Source: Chelonoidis abingdonii | Taxonomy: Eukaryota; Chordata; Testudines; Testudinidae | NCBI RefSeq assembly: GCF_003597395.2 | Contig: NC_133770.1 | Coordinates: forward strand, 19,388,117 to 19,452,116 | DNA: 64,000 bases | Direction of reading: 5' to 3' | The notes under the pieces: model-generated | What the model was told of the DNA's origin: nothing | Seen by the model: the letters and a program-made list of their open reading frames with translations, nothing else | Databases searched by the model: none | Program-made: the position numbers and the translations under genes | Shown: piece after piece, positions 45,451 through 57,650 of the stretch | Position numbering within the stretch: position 1 is the stretch's first letter | Layout of the letters: each line of letters starts with the position of its first letter

Positions 45451-45896
45451 TTACACTGAAAGTGTCCATCCATGGCATATTATCTTCTTGTTGGATTTAA
45501 TTGCTGTCTGATGCTTAGCTGTGTGATGCTTCATTTGTGTTTTGTTTCTTCCAACATATGTTTTCCCACATGGGCAATACAACGTGCTACAGAAAATGTT
45601 AAGTATTTAATAAAACTATATGCTTTACTTCCCTTTCCAGGGAAAGAATGATGGCCTTCTTGTCTGTTGCAGATATTAAGGCTATGACAGTTACTTGCAC
45701 TGTATTACTCACAACTTGTTTTGTCAATGCTATTGCACGGTTCCTAATAGTTGTCCGAACTAGAATATCTTTTACAGTCAATGCTAATTTAATAGGATTT
45801 TTTGGTGTTTCATTACTCTCAACTGGCAGCAAGGGATTCTTAGATCAACTTTCATGGGGCCCCTTTATAGTGTTCGAAATTTTATATAGAGAAGGT
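45451..45896. other. No gene recognised; open hydrophobic frame
   Basis: The frame 45648-45850 follows a 'ttccctttccagg' splice-acceptor-like string and is hydrophobic, but it has no recognised family and runs into a MIR. Probably chance. Confidence 0.25.
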
Positions 45897-46000
45897 GGCC
45901 TAGTGGTTACGATAGTGGATTGGGCCGCAGGGGATTTGGGTCCCATTCTTGGCTCTGCCATAGATGTCTTGTGTGACCATGGGTAGGTGCTGTTTGTAAC
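45897..46000 (+). repeat. MIR-type SINE, 5' half
   Basis: 'ggcctagtggttacgatag', 'ccattcttggctctgccat' and 'gtgtgaccatgggtaggt' are the tRNA-related head and core start. Truncated at 3'. Confidence 0.65.
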
Positions 46001-46994
46001 AGAGAGGGCCCTCCAGCATGAGCTTGCTTGAGACCATGTCATAGGAAGTGTTCATCTGCATACAACCCCATTAAAGTCAGTGGGACTCCCTAAACATGCA
46101 TGACTTCACCCATAATGAAGTGCAGAGGAGCTTGCAGGTAGGAGGCCATAGCGAGGATTCAAATCAATGACTGACAGTTGAAATGCTCAGTGTCCCATTA
46201 CCAATATCATCTCATATCTACTACCTCTGTTAGACAATATAATAATAATAAATAATTACATGTAGTAAGCAGACACTGTATATTGTATTCTACAGTTGAA
46301 ATTGTCTTCATTTTCACTGATAAGAGTGGAGGTAGTTTTTGCATCTTATTAGGAAAAATTGATTCAAAGAGAGTGTGTAATTTTCATTTATGTGACAACT
46401 AAAAATGTGCCCAACATTTCAAACTGCAATTTATGAGCAGCTAACATTTGTTTTTAGTGATCTTATTTAGTGTCAGATGTGTTTTAAGCAGAATTTCTGT
46501 GATACTGTAATTATATCTAAAGAACAATTAGATTAATCCCATCTGCATAACCCTTATGGTTTTCTCAATGCATATAATGCATCCCATGCCCACTTGTTCT
46601 ATGTAAGGGTGACAATTCAAATCCAGAAGGATATTAAGCTCTGAGGAAAAAAAATTACTTTTCTCACTTAAAATGAAATGCTGAGGCCATATAACTTCAC
46701 TTTATTTATTACAGAAATATTTCATTTGTCTATGCAACCCCCACTCATCACTAATTCTGATCAGGGAGAATGGGTCACCGGTATCCTGTGTGAAGGAGGA
46801 TATTGGTAGGAAGAAGGGTCTAATCCTGTAGTTTTCCTCCTATGAAAATAAATGGTGTTACTTACAAAAGGAAGGACTGAAGGATCAGGCCCTTAACACT
46901 GACAAGAATTGGTCTCTAGCATGAAAAAAATGAATGCAATTTAATATGCCCATGCTAGGGATGAATTACATTTTTATTTCCTAATAATTAATAT
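46001..46994. other. No gene recognised
   Basis: Includes a small element with 'cattaaagtcagtgggact' near 46060-46085 and AT-rich unassigned sequence. Confidence 0.4.
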
Positions 46995-47120
46995 GTACTT
47001 GAAGAAAGGCCTCTCTGCCTCACTTTACCCACCTGTAAAATGAGTCTAATACATAGTTACTGATCCTTTGACACGAGAGGTATATACTGTAGTGTTAATT
47101 AGTAGGTGTTTATTTGTGGA
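46995..47120 (+). repeat. MIR-type SINE, 3' half
   Basis: 'ctctgcctcactttacccac' then 'ctgtaaaatgagtctaat', the MIR core followed by its tail. Confidence 0.6.
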
Positions 47121-50079
47121 GCACTGTGGAAATATCAGTCATCATTGTATATAAGTGCTAAGTATGATTTTTAATACATAATTGACTGAGGTGATATGAG
47201 TAGTGACGCAAGAAGTCTTGCAGTTTAGCAAAATGTGATATTTGCAGAGCAGGGTCCCTGTGGACAGTTCGTATGCAGTCTAGAGTGCTGTAGGTTTACA
47301 CCTAGCTTGCTGCACACTACTATTGCCTAGACAAGCCCTGTGTGTGTTTACATCCCCCCGCCCCCCAAGACATCAAGATCAGTCCATATAGATATATAGT
47401 CTGGACTTGCATTCCCTACTGTGGAATAACTTCTAGTGATCTCCAAGAGGAGTTACTCAGAGTAAGGACTGCAGAATCTAATCCATCCGTTAGTATATTC
47501 ATTAGAAATGTATGCAAATCTGTTCAGTACAGTCAGGACTTCAACAGCAACAAGGACATCTTTTCATTTAAACTAACTTTCTAAAGTGGAAAGGATTTTA
47601 AAGATCTAGTCCTAGGAGGTGAGATGAATAATTTTCTAACTAAACTCAGCCAAGCAGAAGGATCCATTTGCGTGTGCAACCTGATTGACTGGCATTTCTT
47701 TAGTGTTCTGTATTGTTCACCTCAGAGAAGGCACATTATACTCACATGCTGTTTTTAGCCAATCATTACACTATCTGTCTCACAGGAATATTGGGAGGTT
47801 TAAATCATGTTTGTAAATGAGCCCCTCAGATGGAAGGCTCTGTAGAAAGAAGACTGCAATGTCAGTATTAGTATCATATGGGATAGTTCTTGCCTAATGT
47901 AACTCCACTGTCTTCCATGAAGTTACAGCAGAACTGAGTTTGGCCCATTATTATTTCTGACAGTGAGGATCTAATTGCGAAGGGTCAAACTGTGGCATTG
48001 AGCCATTGGTCTGTGCTGGAGGTGGCCCTGAGCTGTAGCAGCCACGTTGGGGGAGGCCTGGGAAGGATTGTGCACAAGCTGCCTGTTGCACATGGAGATG
48101 ATGGTGCAACCTGTTCTTCATAGGGGGTCATGCTCCCACTTCTTTCCACCTCTTTTGGGAATATATGCACACCCCAGGATGCAGTGAGGGAGCTGTCTCT
48201 GTGCCTCCCTGAGCACAGTGTGTACTGTGGGGAAGCTCCTTGGGACACTCCCCTTGTGCACCCACAGAAGGTCCTGAGACAGCATGGCCCCAAAAAAATA
48301 AGTCAGTGGAGGGGGAGAGGATTCAAGTCAGCTATGATGCTCATTTAGCAGTTGTCTGTAGACTAATCAGCACAGAGCCTACCATATCTAAAGATGTAGG
48401 CCCATGTTTTTGAAAGGCGGGTGCATGAGTCAAGGATCTGGATGCACAGAGTTTTGCATGAGCACAGTCCTGATATCAATGTGTATGGTAGTTCTTTTAA
48501 ACTTTTGCATGCATCCTTTTTTAAAATGTGCGCTGTAAATATTCAGATCTATCCAGCGTCTTAACATTAGAGCTTTGATGGTGGCTTTCTCCCTCTCCAT
48601 TCCAAGGTTCTGGCACAGAGGGCCTATCTACCCTTCTGTGCGTACTGAGCTGTATATCCAGAACCCACCAATAACCTTCTGGGTAGGCCAGAGTCCAGAA
48701 GACAGAATGTACAAGCACTGTGTTGTCACGAGACCAGCACAAAAGCCTGGTTAAGTTTTTAACTACTCATGGAGATGCTAAAAGAATTTCCCTAACTTGC
48801 TATTTTCTGATTCCGACAATTAGGAAGTCAAGTGGTTTGAAGATGGTTTTGAAAATGTAGCTTGTACAAAAGCAAATTACCATGGTACTAGTAAAGTGGG
48901 CGGGAGACTATATAATATAGCATCTAAGTATGCATAATTTAGCTATTCTCCAGCTGAACATTTGTTTAAACATTTGAGTAGTTTTTGGGAAAAAACACAT
49001 TTTTCTTTAGGCAGGTTTATTCTCCCTACTAATACTGAGGAAATTTTACTCCCCAAATGGAGCTATTGTTATATATTATGGGTAGCACAAGTATCAATGC
49101 CTACAATTAAAATAGCTCAAACACTTTCCATTCTAAGACCCTGTTTTCAGTAGCTTATAACTTTGCCGCACTTCATTGGCTTGGGCTGAAATTTTCCATG
49201 CGAGGATCTCACTCAGCCTAAGCGTTCGTGGAAAGTTTCAACTAAAACAGTGCAGCCATTTCTCAGAATAGGGTTGCGGGGAAGGGAGCATCTGTTGTTG
49301 TTCCTCATGTTAAAAACCTTCTTACAGCCACTTTGTTGAGAAGCTCTGGCACCTTTATGCTTTGGAGCAGTGATCTGAAATTTGTCTAGGGCATGAGCAG
49401 TCTGTCTTCTCAGTGAGAGGGATGTGCCTTTCGCCATCCCTGTGAAAATTCACAAAGTTATAAACCTCTGAAAAATCTCCAGTTGCACATGTTCAGCAGA
49501 GACTTGTCAGTTTGGCTTCAAAATTCTTTGAAGATTCCACCTGCACTGAGTATGCTCCATTGCCTCATAACTTTTACATATCACTGCACTGTGTGCGCAC
49601 CATCTCACAGAGTGACTGAGCATGCTCCATCCCAGGGCTGCTGGGGCTGAGCAGGACTTTCCCTGCAGCTGCTGCTCTCAGGGACCTGGAACAAAAACTG
49701 AGAGCAGGAAGACTGTGTCCCTTGTGCTCTCAGTGCTCCCCCTGCTGGCATCCAGGCAGCAGGGAGAAAGAAGCATCTGCCCTGGAATGCCGAGGCGAAG
49801 AATTGGAACCTGAGAGGGTTAGCAAGGTTGGGAGATTGGGATATGATGTGAAGAGGAAACTGGGAGGAGAAGCTGAGGAAGAGTGATGGTGGGGAACTGG
49901 GATGTCAAGCTGTGTAGAGGGGAATGGAGATGAGGAGTCAAAGGCGGGCTGTGGGAGGGATGGACAGACTGTGAAGAGCACCCAAGGTGTGTGTGTAGGG
50001 GTGACTGAGATGAGGAGCTGAGGCTGGCAGGCGGGTAGAGAGAAGCTGGGACTGGAATAAGAGAAGAAGGATTTGTCCA
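47121..50079. other. No gene recognised
   Basis: Three kilobases of mixed sequence. A short inverted element with 'aactccactgtcttccatga' is near 47900-47955. 49600-50040 is purine-rich on the plus strand (repeated 'ggagatgagga' style words) but not a clear tandem repeat. No coding evidence. Confidence 0.4.
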
Positions 50080-50180
50080 GTGTTTATAGAGCTCTAGACT
50101 GGGACTTGGGAGACCTGGGTTTAATTCTCTGCTCTGCCTCAGGCTTCCTGAGCGGCCTTGGGTTAGTCACTTTGAGTTGG

Positions 50181-50465
50181 CGATGTGATTCCCAGCCTGA
50201 GGTGACATACCCGTGCTAGCTCTGATCGAGCTAGTGCGCTACAAATAGAGGGTACTCACAGCAGCGCGAGTGGCAGGAGGAGCTACCTGCCCTGAGTTCA
50301 CTCCCATCCAAGATGCTATGCATATCTTCAGCACAACTAGCCCCTCCTGCCGCTTGCGCCACCGCAGCTACACTGTGTTTTTAGCATGCTAGCTCGATCG
50401 GAACTAGCGTGAGTGTGCCCCCTTCAGCTGGGAATTACACCCGTAGCTTGATGTGAAGACACACC
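50181..50465. mobile_element. Long-hairpin MITE
   Basis: The arms 50185-50275 and 50350-50440 are imperfect inverted copies ('gatgtgattcccag' against 'ctgggaattacac'; 'gctagctctgatcgagctag' against 'ctagctcgatcggaactagc'). They can fold into a long stem. It lies in the MIR-splitting stack. Its target duplication was not resolved. Confidence 0.7.
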
Positions 50466-50466
50466 C

Positions 50467-50767
50467 TAAGGGCTTGTCTACAGTACCGCGCAGGGTCGAT
50501 TTAAGATACGCAACTTCAGCTACGTGAATAGCATAGCTGAAGTTGACATTCTTAGATCTATTTACTGCAGTGTCTTCACTGCAGTGAAGTTGATAGCTGA
50601 CACTCTCCCATCAACTCTGCTTGCGCTCCTCATTCTGGTGGAGTACCGGAGTCGACGGGAGAGCGTTCAGCAGTCGATATATCGTGTCTATACTAGATGT
50701 GATAAATCGACCCCCGCTGGATCGATCGCTGCCTGCCGATCTGGCAGGTAATGTAGACAAGTCCTTA
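50467..50767. mobile_element. Harbinger-like MITE, about 295 bp
   Basis: Body 50470-50764. Ends GGGCTTGTCTACAGTA and the complement of AATGTAGACAAGTCC, flanked by TAA at left and TTA at right. A small internal palindrome 'cttcagctacgtgaatagcatagctgaag' lies near 50514-50542. It directly abuts the 1.08-kb element on its right, sharing TTA. Confidence 0.65.
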
Positions 50768-51853
50768 GGCCAGGTCTACACTGCGACTTTAAATCGGTTT
50801 AATGGCCGATATACCGATTTAACGCTGTACCCGTTCACACGACGTCGTCATTAATATCGATAGAGGTATCCCACAGTGCACCACTGACCGCTCTGGTCCG
50901 CAATCCGAACTCGGATGCGGAGTGCCGGTAAACAGGAAAAGCCCCGAGACCTTTAGAATGACATTTCCTGCTTTCACGTCCAGCTCTGATCAGCACGGTG
51001 GCGATGCAGTTCAAATGCAAAAGTAGCTCCTGCATTGAACCTTACGGGAGATACTAGATCTGATCGCTGTATGGTGAGACAAATCTGTTTTATCAGAGCT
51101 CCGTTAAGAACAGGAAATGCCAAAGCGTTTGAAAAATAAACTCCAGGATACACAGCGGTGCGTGACAACCGTAACGGGAAGCCAGAGACTCAAACGGATG
51201 CTCATGGAGGGAGGAGGGAGGGGGTAATGAGGACTACAGCTACCAGTCTCCACAGCAGTCTCTGAAAACTATTTGCATTCTTGGCTGAGCGCCCAATGTC
51301 TGTAGCTTAATACACGGTGTCTTGCGTGTGGTTCACGGAACAGCTCGTCAGTCTCTTCCCCCCCCAGCACGTGAAAGAGAAGTAAAATAAATAATTCCTT
51401 GAGTACTGTAAATGTCACCCTCTGTGTACTGAATGCTGCTGGCAGAGAGTACGCGAGGTGTTGACAACGGTCAGGATACCGTTTGTGATCTCAGGGTCCA
51501 TGATTGCTGTGCTATGGCGTTTGCTCAATGCACTCCGGGAAAAAAGGCGCCAAAGGGTTGTCTGCTGCCTTCACAAGGGAGGGGTGAGGCTGTACCCAGC
51601 ACCACCCGGGGCAATGTTTTTCTGCCCCATCAGGGCACTGTGCTCTCAACCCGGAAGTGGGAACTATGGGATAGCTGAGGAACAGCTACCCACAGTGCAC
51701 CGCTCCTGAAATCGATGGTAGCTTTGGACCATGGACGCAAACAATCGATTTTGTGATCCCACTGTGGACGCGCTAAACCGATTTTATTAGATCTGTTTTG
51801 TAATATCGGTTTAAGCTAATTCGAAATAATCGTGCAGTGTAGACGTACCCTTA
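50765..51853. mobile_element. Harbinger-like non-autonomous element, 1,083 bp (copy 2)
   Basis: Body 50768-51850 flanked by TTA on both sides. The first roughly 93 bases differ from copy 1 (31483) at one position, and the last 84 are identical. The interiors align only patchily, with numerous small gaps. No transposase frame. Confidence 0.85.
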
Positions 51854-51985
51854 GTCTCTGTGCCTCAGTTCTGCTTCAGTAAAACTAGGGTAGTACTTAT
51901 CTACCTCACAGGGTGTTGATGGGAGGAATATATTAAACATTGTGAGGCACTCAGTTACTATGGTGATGGGGTGGTGGTGCTGTAA

Positions 51986-52689
51986 GTATGAAAAATAGAC
52001 AATTAACAAAGACAGGCTGGAGGGGCCCGGGACAGAAGGTGTCAGGCTTGGAACAGACAGGAGCAGAAGAGTCTGAGAATATTAGGACGTGCTTCCCACA
52101 GATCCTGGAACAGAAGCTGTCTCTCTACATTCCTCTGCAATTAGAAAATATTTCTGAAACCCACTAACAAAATGTGTTTCTCCTCTCCCTCTAGCATAGA
52201 GGATGACAGCTTCCTACAGTTATCGCTTTCCTTAGCTCAAGTGCAAAGGCTTGTGCTGTGTGTCTGAAGATCCAAACCTACTAATGAATCATAGAAACAA
52301 TATAGTTCCACATGATGGTATTCCTCTTTTTTCAGTTTGCTTTCCTTAAAAATCTAGGAAGTTACACACAAATAGTCCATTATAAGAATGTTAAGATTGC
52401 AAATTTGAGTATTCAAAAATTAGGAAATTCCAGAACTAAGATTGCCTATCTAACCTTAATTCAACTATTTTATGATAGTCTTTAATTTCAGGATCACAGG
52501 TTGCTTGTTCCACAGCACCCTACTCTTATTCAGTGCACAGTTCAAGAACGGTGCTCTAGGAATGAATTGGGTTGTGTAATGAATGAGGCTGTTGTCTGTG
52601 GGACCCTGGCATCATTTGTTGCAGAAGTTGGAAGGTGTGCAGTGAATAAGCAGGGGTTTGCAGAAAGAGAAGGGATGTTCTCATGGTTA
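51986..52689. other. No gene recognised
   Basis: Unassigned sequence. Confidence 0.35.
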
Positions 52690-53110
52690 AGGCTGGTGAA
52701 ATGCTATCCTGAAGTTGATTCTATCTGCCTCTGCCATAGAGTTCCTTTGTGATGTTGGGCAAGTGTTTTAAACCAAACTTTTCACTAGCTGTTCTCTGGC
52801 CACTAACAGAGTTCCTCGTTTTCTGGGTGCCCACGTAGTTCTGGTTTGTGCTCAGTGCTTCTGCAAATAACTACAGCTGACATCAGTAGTAGGTGTGCTC
52901 TAAACATAGCAAGTTCTGTAAAGGCTAAGGTTTGTGAAAAATTAGGCCATCGGCATCTTAAGTGGGACACCCCAGATTTCACATTAATGTCTCTGTGCCT
53001 GCGCTCCTTATCTTTAAAATGGGCATAATACCAAATTACGTCACAAGGGTGTCGTGAAGATAAACTTCTTAATGTTGTGAAGCACTCAGATCCTCGGGTG
53101 AGGAGCAGCG
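52690..53110 (+). repeat. MIR-type SINE with insertion
   Basis: Left part 'tgcctctgccatagagttc' and 'tgttgggcaagtgtttta'; right part 'tctctgtgcctgcgctcc' and 'aaaatgggcataatacc'. About 52770-52970 between them looks like a separate repeat ('gggtgcccacgtagtt'). Confidence 0.6.
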
Positions 53111-53380
53111 TCGAAAAGCCCATAAGGAAATTAATCATTGGGTATTCAGACCAGGATTTGAATGGTGTGCAGTAAATACGGTAGGGGGACACACAGGGAA
53201 TAAAACTAACTATTGAATAGCAGCTCATTCGGTGAGCTTCATCCACCCTGTGGACTGAATGAATCCTGGGACCCTGTGGGGAAAAAAAGTATATAATCAA
53301 AGACATAATTGTGTATCTTAATGCATATGCCCATGTGTTGAATGGGCAACCTTAACTCTGGCATATATATATATGCTAAC

Positions 53381-53470
53381 ACATTTGAAGATACTCCAGT
53401 GTGTGTGTGTGTGTATGTGCATGCATATATGTATATATGTGCGCACACACATTGGAGTGTCTTCAAATGT
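53381..53470. repeat. 90-bp palindrome with TG/CA repeat core
   Basis: Left arm 'acatttgaagatactccagt' then (GT)n; right arm (CA)n then 'ttggagtgtcttcaaatgt'. The arms match over about 24 of 26 bases with a mixed TA/TG loop between. Could extrude as a cruciform. Confidence 0.85.
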
Positions 53471-54884
53471 GCTGCATTTTAGAGACCATATGCATTAGCA
53501 CTCATCTGTAGCAAACATGTTGGATATTCAGATTGTTCATATGGTGCTTTGGAGAATCTGCTGGTAATGGGTAATTTACTGGAGATTTGTGATTTGGGGC
53601 GAAGGACAGACTAGCCATGGATTTGAGCAGATGGTGGTCATTACTTTTGCCAGTATGTGACTGCATTTAATTATAATGGAACTGCTGAGACGGATCATTT
53701 TGCAGGGCTCTTTATTTTACATATACCTTCATAGAAAAAGGAATTAAATATTCAAGGAGGCATGGAAAATAAAATGTCAGATTTGCAATATATTCATTTT
53801 AATCACATCCGTATTTAAAAACCAATTTCCAATGTTTAGAAAATCTCAGTCTCACATTTATTTTCATGTAGATACTTGGCTCAGGAGTAAGAGAGCTTAT
53901 TCTTCCTAATTTTACAATAGCCAGGAATTACGGTTCAGCACAATGAAAGTTGCCTTTAATTGCAAATCCATCAGGCAGTTCAGAGAAACGTGTGCTTTGC
54001 ACAACTATAACAATAAAGGTGGGTGCACATCTTAGAATACAAATAGAACTTGCTATTTTAAACCAAATTATATAGAATTAGCTTTAGGGGAATATGATTT
54101 CACCTTGGATCTCATGCTTTTTTATATGTAAATGATCTCTTTTAATCATAGTTTCAGAGCAAATTTTTATGGATTATTTTATTATTGTTTTGCTGATGAC
54201 ATTCAAATCTACTTCTCTTTCTCCCTGGAAATGCATCTTTGGAGACAGGGAATTTGGTATCATTGGCTGTAAAATTGTGGTTATGGAATAACTTTAAACA
54301 ATTAAATACGGTACTGACTGAACTGCTGCTTCTGCTCCGTAACTGCATGGTATAGAGAGGAGAAAAAAATTGCAGAAACAACTGTAATGGGGTAATGTGC
54401 AGGGAAAGGCGGGGTATGTAAGATGTTTACTTCACATACCGAAATTATTTCAGCACCTTTTTATAGCTTCACCAACATCCTCTGGCCAACAACCCATGTG
54501 GAAATGCTCCAAGTGGAAACTGTTCCATATTCAGTCAGATGGATGCTGCTCAGAGTAGGAATGAGAATAGCCGCAAGCTTTGAGATGTGCATTGGAGGAG
54601 TCTCAAAGTTCCAGCCAGGGGCCTAGCAGTTAGTGGCATCCTGGTAACTTCCAGTGGCTTGGGAAGGTGTGCCCAGATGGGATCGTGGGTGGGGTTCAGT
54701 GCCGTCCTTGTGCATCCAAGAGCCAGTGTGCCTCTTTCACGGACAGCTCATTTCGGCAACTGTTCCTAGCTCTACCTGGACCAAAGGTGTGAATTCAGTT
54801 GAACTCCAGCTCATACAGAGCCATAGACTTCACTCTGCTTTTATGCAGGAAGGGTTTGATTCTGCACTATGGCACTCTAAGGCC
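53471..54884. other. No gene recognised
   Basis: AT-rich, high-complexity to about 54420. No coding evidence. Confidence 0.4.
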
Positions 54885-55752
54885 TGGGCCATACCCAAGC
54901 GGGTGCAGTCTCTGGCTGGGGTGCAGGCTCTGGAGTGGGGCCAGAAATTAGGAATTCAGCATGCGGGAGGGGGCTCCAGGCTGGGGTGGGAGAGTGGGGT
55001 GTGGAAGCAGGGGGGTGAGGGCTCTGGCTGGGGGTGCGTGCTCTGGAGTGGAGCTGGGGAAGAGGAGTCTGGGGTATAGGAGGCTGATCTGGGCTGGGAC
55101 TGAGGGGTTCAGAGGGCTGGAGTGGGATCAGGGCTGGGGCAGGGGGTTGGGGTGCAGGCTCTGGCTGGGGGTGCGGGCTTTGGGGTGGGGCTGGGGATGA
55201 GGGGTTTGGGGTACAGGAGTGTGCTCCAGGCTGGGATTGAGGGGTTTGGAGGGAGGAAGGGGGATCAGGGTTGGAGTGTGGGGCAAGGCTCAGGGGTGCA
55301 GGCTCTGGGCGGCGCTTACCTCAAGCGGCTCCCGGAAGCAGCGGCATGTCCCTTTTCCAGTTCCTATGCGGAGGTGTGGCCAGGCGGCTCTGCACACTGC
55401 CCTGTCTGCAGGCACTGCCCCTGCAGCTGTCTTGAGCACTGAAGTGGGGCCATGCCACTGCTTCCAGGAGCTATGTGGAGCGGTCCCCAACACCACTCCC
55501 CAGCTGGAGTGCTGTAGGGGGGCCATGCCGCAGCTTACGGGAACTGCGTGGAGCAGCCCCCGACCTGGCTCCCCGGCTCGAGTGCCAAAGGGGGGGCCAT
55601 GCCATGGCTTCTGGGAGCCACGTGGAGCAGCCCCCAACCCTGCGCCCTAACTGGAACCCCAGAGCCCATTCCCTAGTGGGAGCTTGAGGACCAGCTCAAA
55701 ATGGCTGACGGGCTGGATCTAGCCCGTAGGCCATAGTTTGCCCACCTCTGTG
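54885..55752. mobile_element. G-rich hAT-like non-autonomous element, left end missing
   Basis: Right end 'aggccatagtttgcccacctctg' (55730-55752) is a terminus I associate with abundant hAT-type elements in turtles. Its left partner (the CAGAGGTGGGCAAACTATGG type) is absent, so the copy is truncated or rearranged. 54900-55310 is an irregular G-rich repeat. 55310-55690 has near-repeated 'gaagcagcggcatg' and 'gtggagcagcccc' blocks. Open frames on both strands are artefacts of this composition. Confidence 0.6.
54900..55310 (+). repeat. Irregular G-rich minisatellite
   Basis: Words such as 'gggtgcaggctctgg', 'gctggggatgaggggttt' and 'ctggggcagggggttgggg' recur at irregular spacing of roughly 30-90 bp. 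Runs of three or more G are dense on the plus strand. Confidence 0.75.
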
Positions 55753-57650
55753 CTAAATCAATGGAAGCCTTGAGCTTATCCAGGTCTCAGAAGCTAGAAT
55801 TTTGCCCAGGGCTCAACTAACCCAGCCTACTGTGCTATCCAGTAGTGTTTGCCAAGGTTTTGGGTACCATTACATGTTTTTTGTTAGAATTTTGCTAGTG
55901 TCCTTCAAGCCATTTCTGGAGCTTAGTCATTCTGATCTTTTAGTTATATTAACCCCATATATTTCACCCCGTATTTTTGTATAGCTATTAGAGATGGGCC
56001 TGCTGTTGGATCCGTCATTTAATTTGATGGCCTTTTGAAGTTATCTGGCTGCTTCTAACAGCATTCTGCCATGGAGGTTGGCAACTGTGGGGCTACCGTA
56101 GTTCTCGAGTGAAGGATTTCAGCTTGGTCCCCCGGGGCCTGGGGGGATTCTTCTCTTGTTTAGAGTTAGTTGAGGGAAGTGGAGCAGACCAGTCTTGGAG
56201 TGGCTTCTTTGAGCCATTCTGCCATCACAGAAAAGAATAGCTAAGGCAGAGTGGGAGATGCACTGCGCCAACTCATAGCACTCAAGGAGTCCTCAGGGGG
56301 ACTTATATTCTTTTGCTGAACACATGCACTGGAGGCCTGGGGAAAATCCTTCGTGCACCCCATTCTCATTTTTATCACAACCACATCTCAGGGCAGCTTT
56401 ACCTTTAATATTTACTTATTTGGTGGTATTTTAATTTTATTTGAATATGGAATTCTTTGAGACATCTTTTGTTAATAGCACTAAACCTTTTTTTGTCACA
56501 ATGCATGCAGGTAAAGGACGCTTTGGAACAATGTACATGCACAATTTGGCTGGTGATACAAACCTGTTGGTAGCTGGAAAATCAACTGCTACTGTGGTGT
56601 GTTTATTTTTGTTTGCTAGATAGATTTGCCTAAGCTGCAGCCGTTATGTACTGTATTCCTTTGAGCCTTATCACACCCCACAACTCTTTAATTAAACTAA
56701 AATGACAAAAATTAGTTATGCCTTATGGGAGGTGGTTTTACTCTTTGAAGTCTTGTCTACTACTGACCTTCACTTAAGCATTTTGTACTATATAAATATT
56801 TAAAGTGAGCCATGAATCAAGATTAATGCATTAGTGGTTACCAACCATTTACACTGCAAGATGAAACAAAGGGTTTTATTAAACAGGGTGTGTCAATCAT
56901 TAAGGATAAAAGGACATTACTGTGTGTGAGAGCAGCACCCAGAGTCCCCTTGGCATCCAGCCCTGTGTAGCTCGTAAATCTTCGTACCTTAGGTAATAAC
57001 TGTAGGGCTGTGTATCTAACTTGCCTGAAGTCACTACTGTGACTGAATTCTGATTGAGTGATTTACTCTATCTCTTCCCACAGTGATGATGATGACAATT
57101 TACTTTATTCCCCATCATCCTCAAAACCATAATCTGAATAGTGCTGAGAGGAGATGGATTTGTCAGAAAGTCAGAAACAAAACACTGAAAAGAACAAAGT
57201 GCAAGAGTGCAATATAAAACTCACAGATTATAGCAGGTATTAATAGTCTAATCTTTTTTTTTTTTGCTGGGGATTGGAACAATAATAGACACTGAAACAT
57301 TATTAATCCAGTCTCATGATAGACAATTCAAAAGATAAAAGGAGAAAACCCAGAATCCTAATTTTGTTTACGCTTTGAATTTCCGTAACTCCCTTGAATG
57401 TAATTTGTTTACTTTGTTCATTTTGTTTGGTTCCCCAGATAGTTAGAATTCTAAAAGAATAGCTTTTGGCAAATACAACATATATGTGTATATATATAAA
57501 TAAATAAAAGAGAGGGAGAGAGAAATTTGCAAACGTTCTTTTGAATAATAACTGCAAATTCACTTTGGTTTCATCTTCTTTTGCTTTCCATGAACAGCTT
57601 TTATGAGTGATTTTTTGTTTGCAAGCATGATGGCCATAGGAGAAAATATC
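55753..57650. other. No gene recognised
   Basis: Unassigned sequence; T and AT runs at 57251-57264 and 57479-57507. Confidence 0.4.

Larger units (their letters stand above)
50080..51985 (+). repeat. MIR-type SINE split by a stack of TIR elements
   Basis: The MIR left part is at 50080-50180 ('agacctgggtttaattctct', 'ggccttgggttagtcact') and the right part at 51854-51985 ('gtctctgtgcctcagttc', 'gtgttgatgggaggaatat'). Everything between is inserted DNA (50181-51853). Confidence 0.75.

Noticed and set aside
45648..45986. Hydrophobic frame after a splice-acceptor-like site
   Set aside because: Its second half is MIR SINE sequence, and no family resemblance was found.
54587..55687. Several 70-143 codon frames rich in Gly/Trp or Pro
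   Set aside because: Translation of the irregular G-rich minisatellite and duplicated blocks, not genes.
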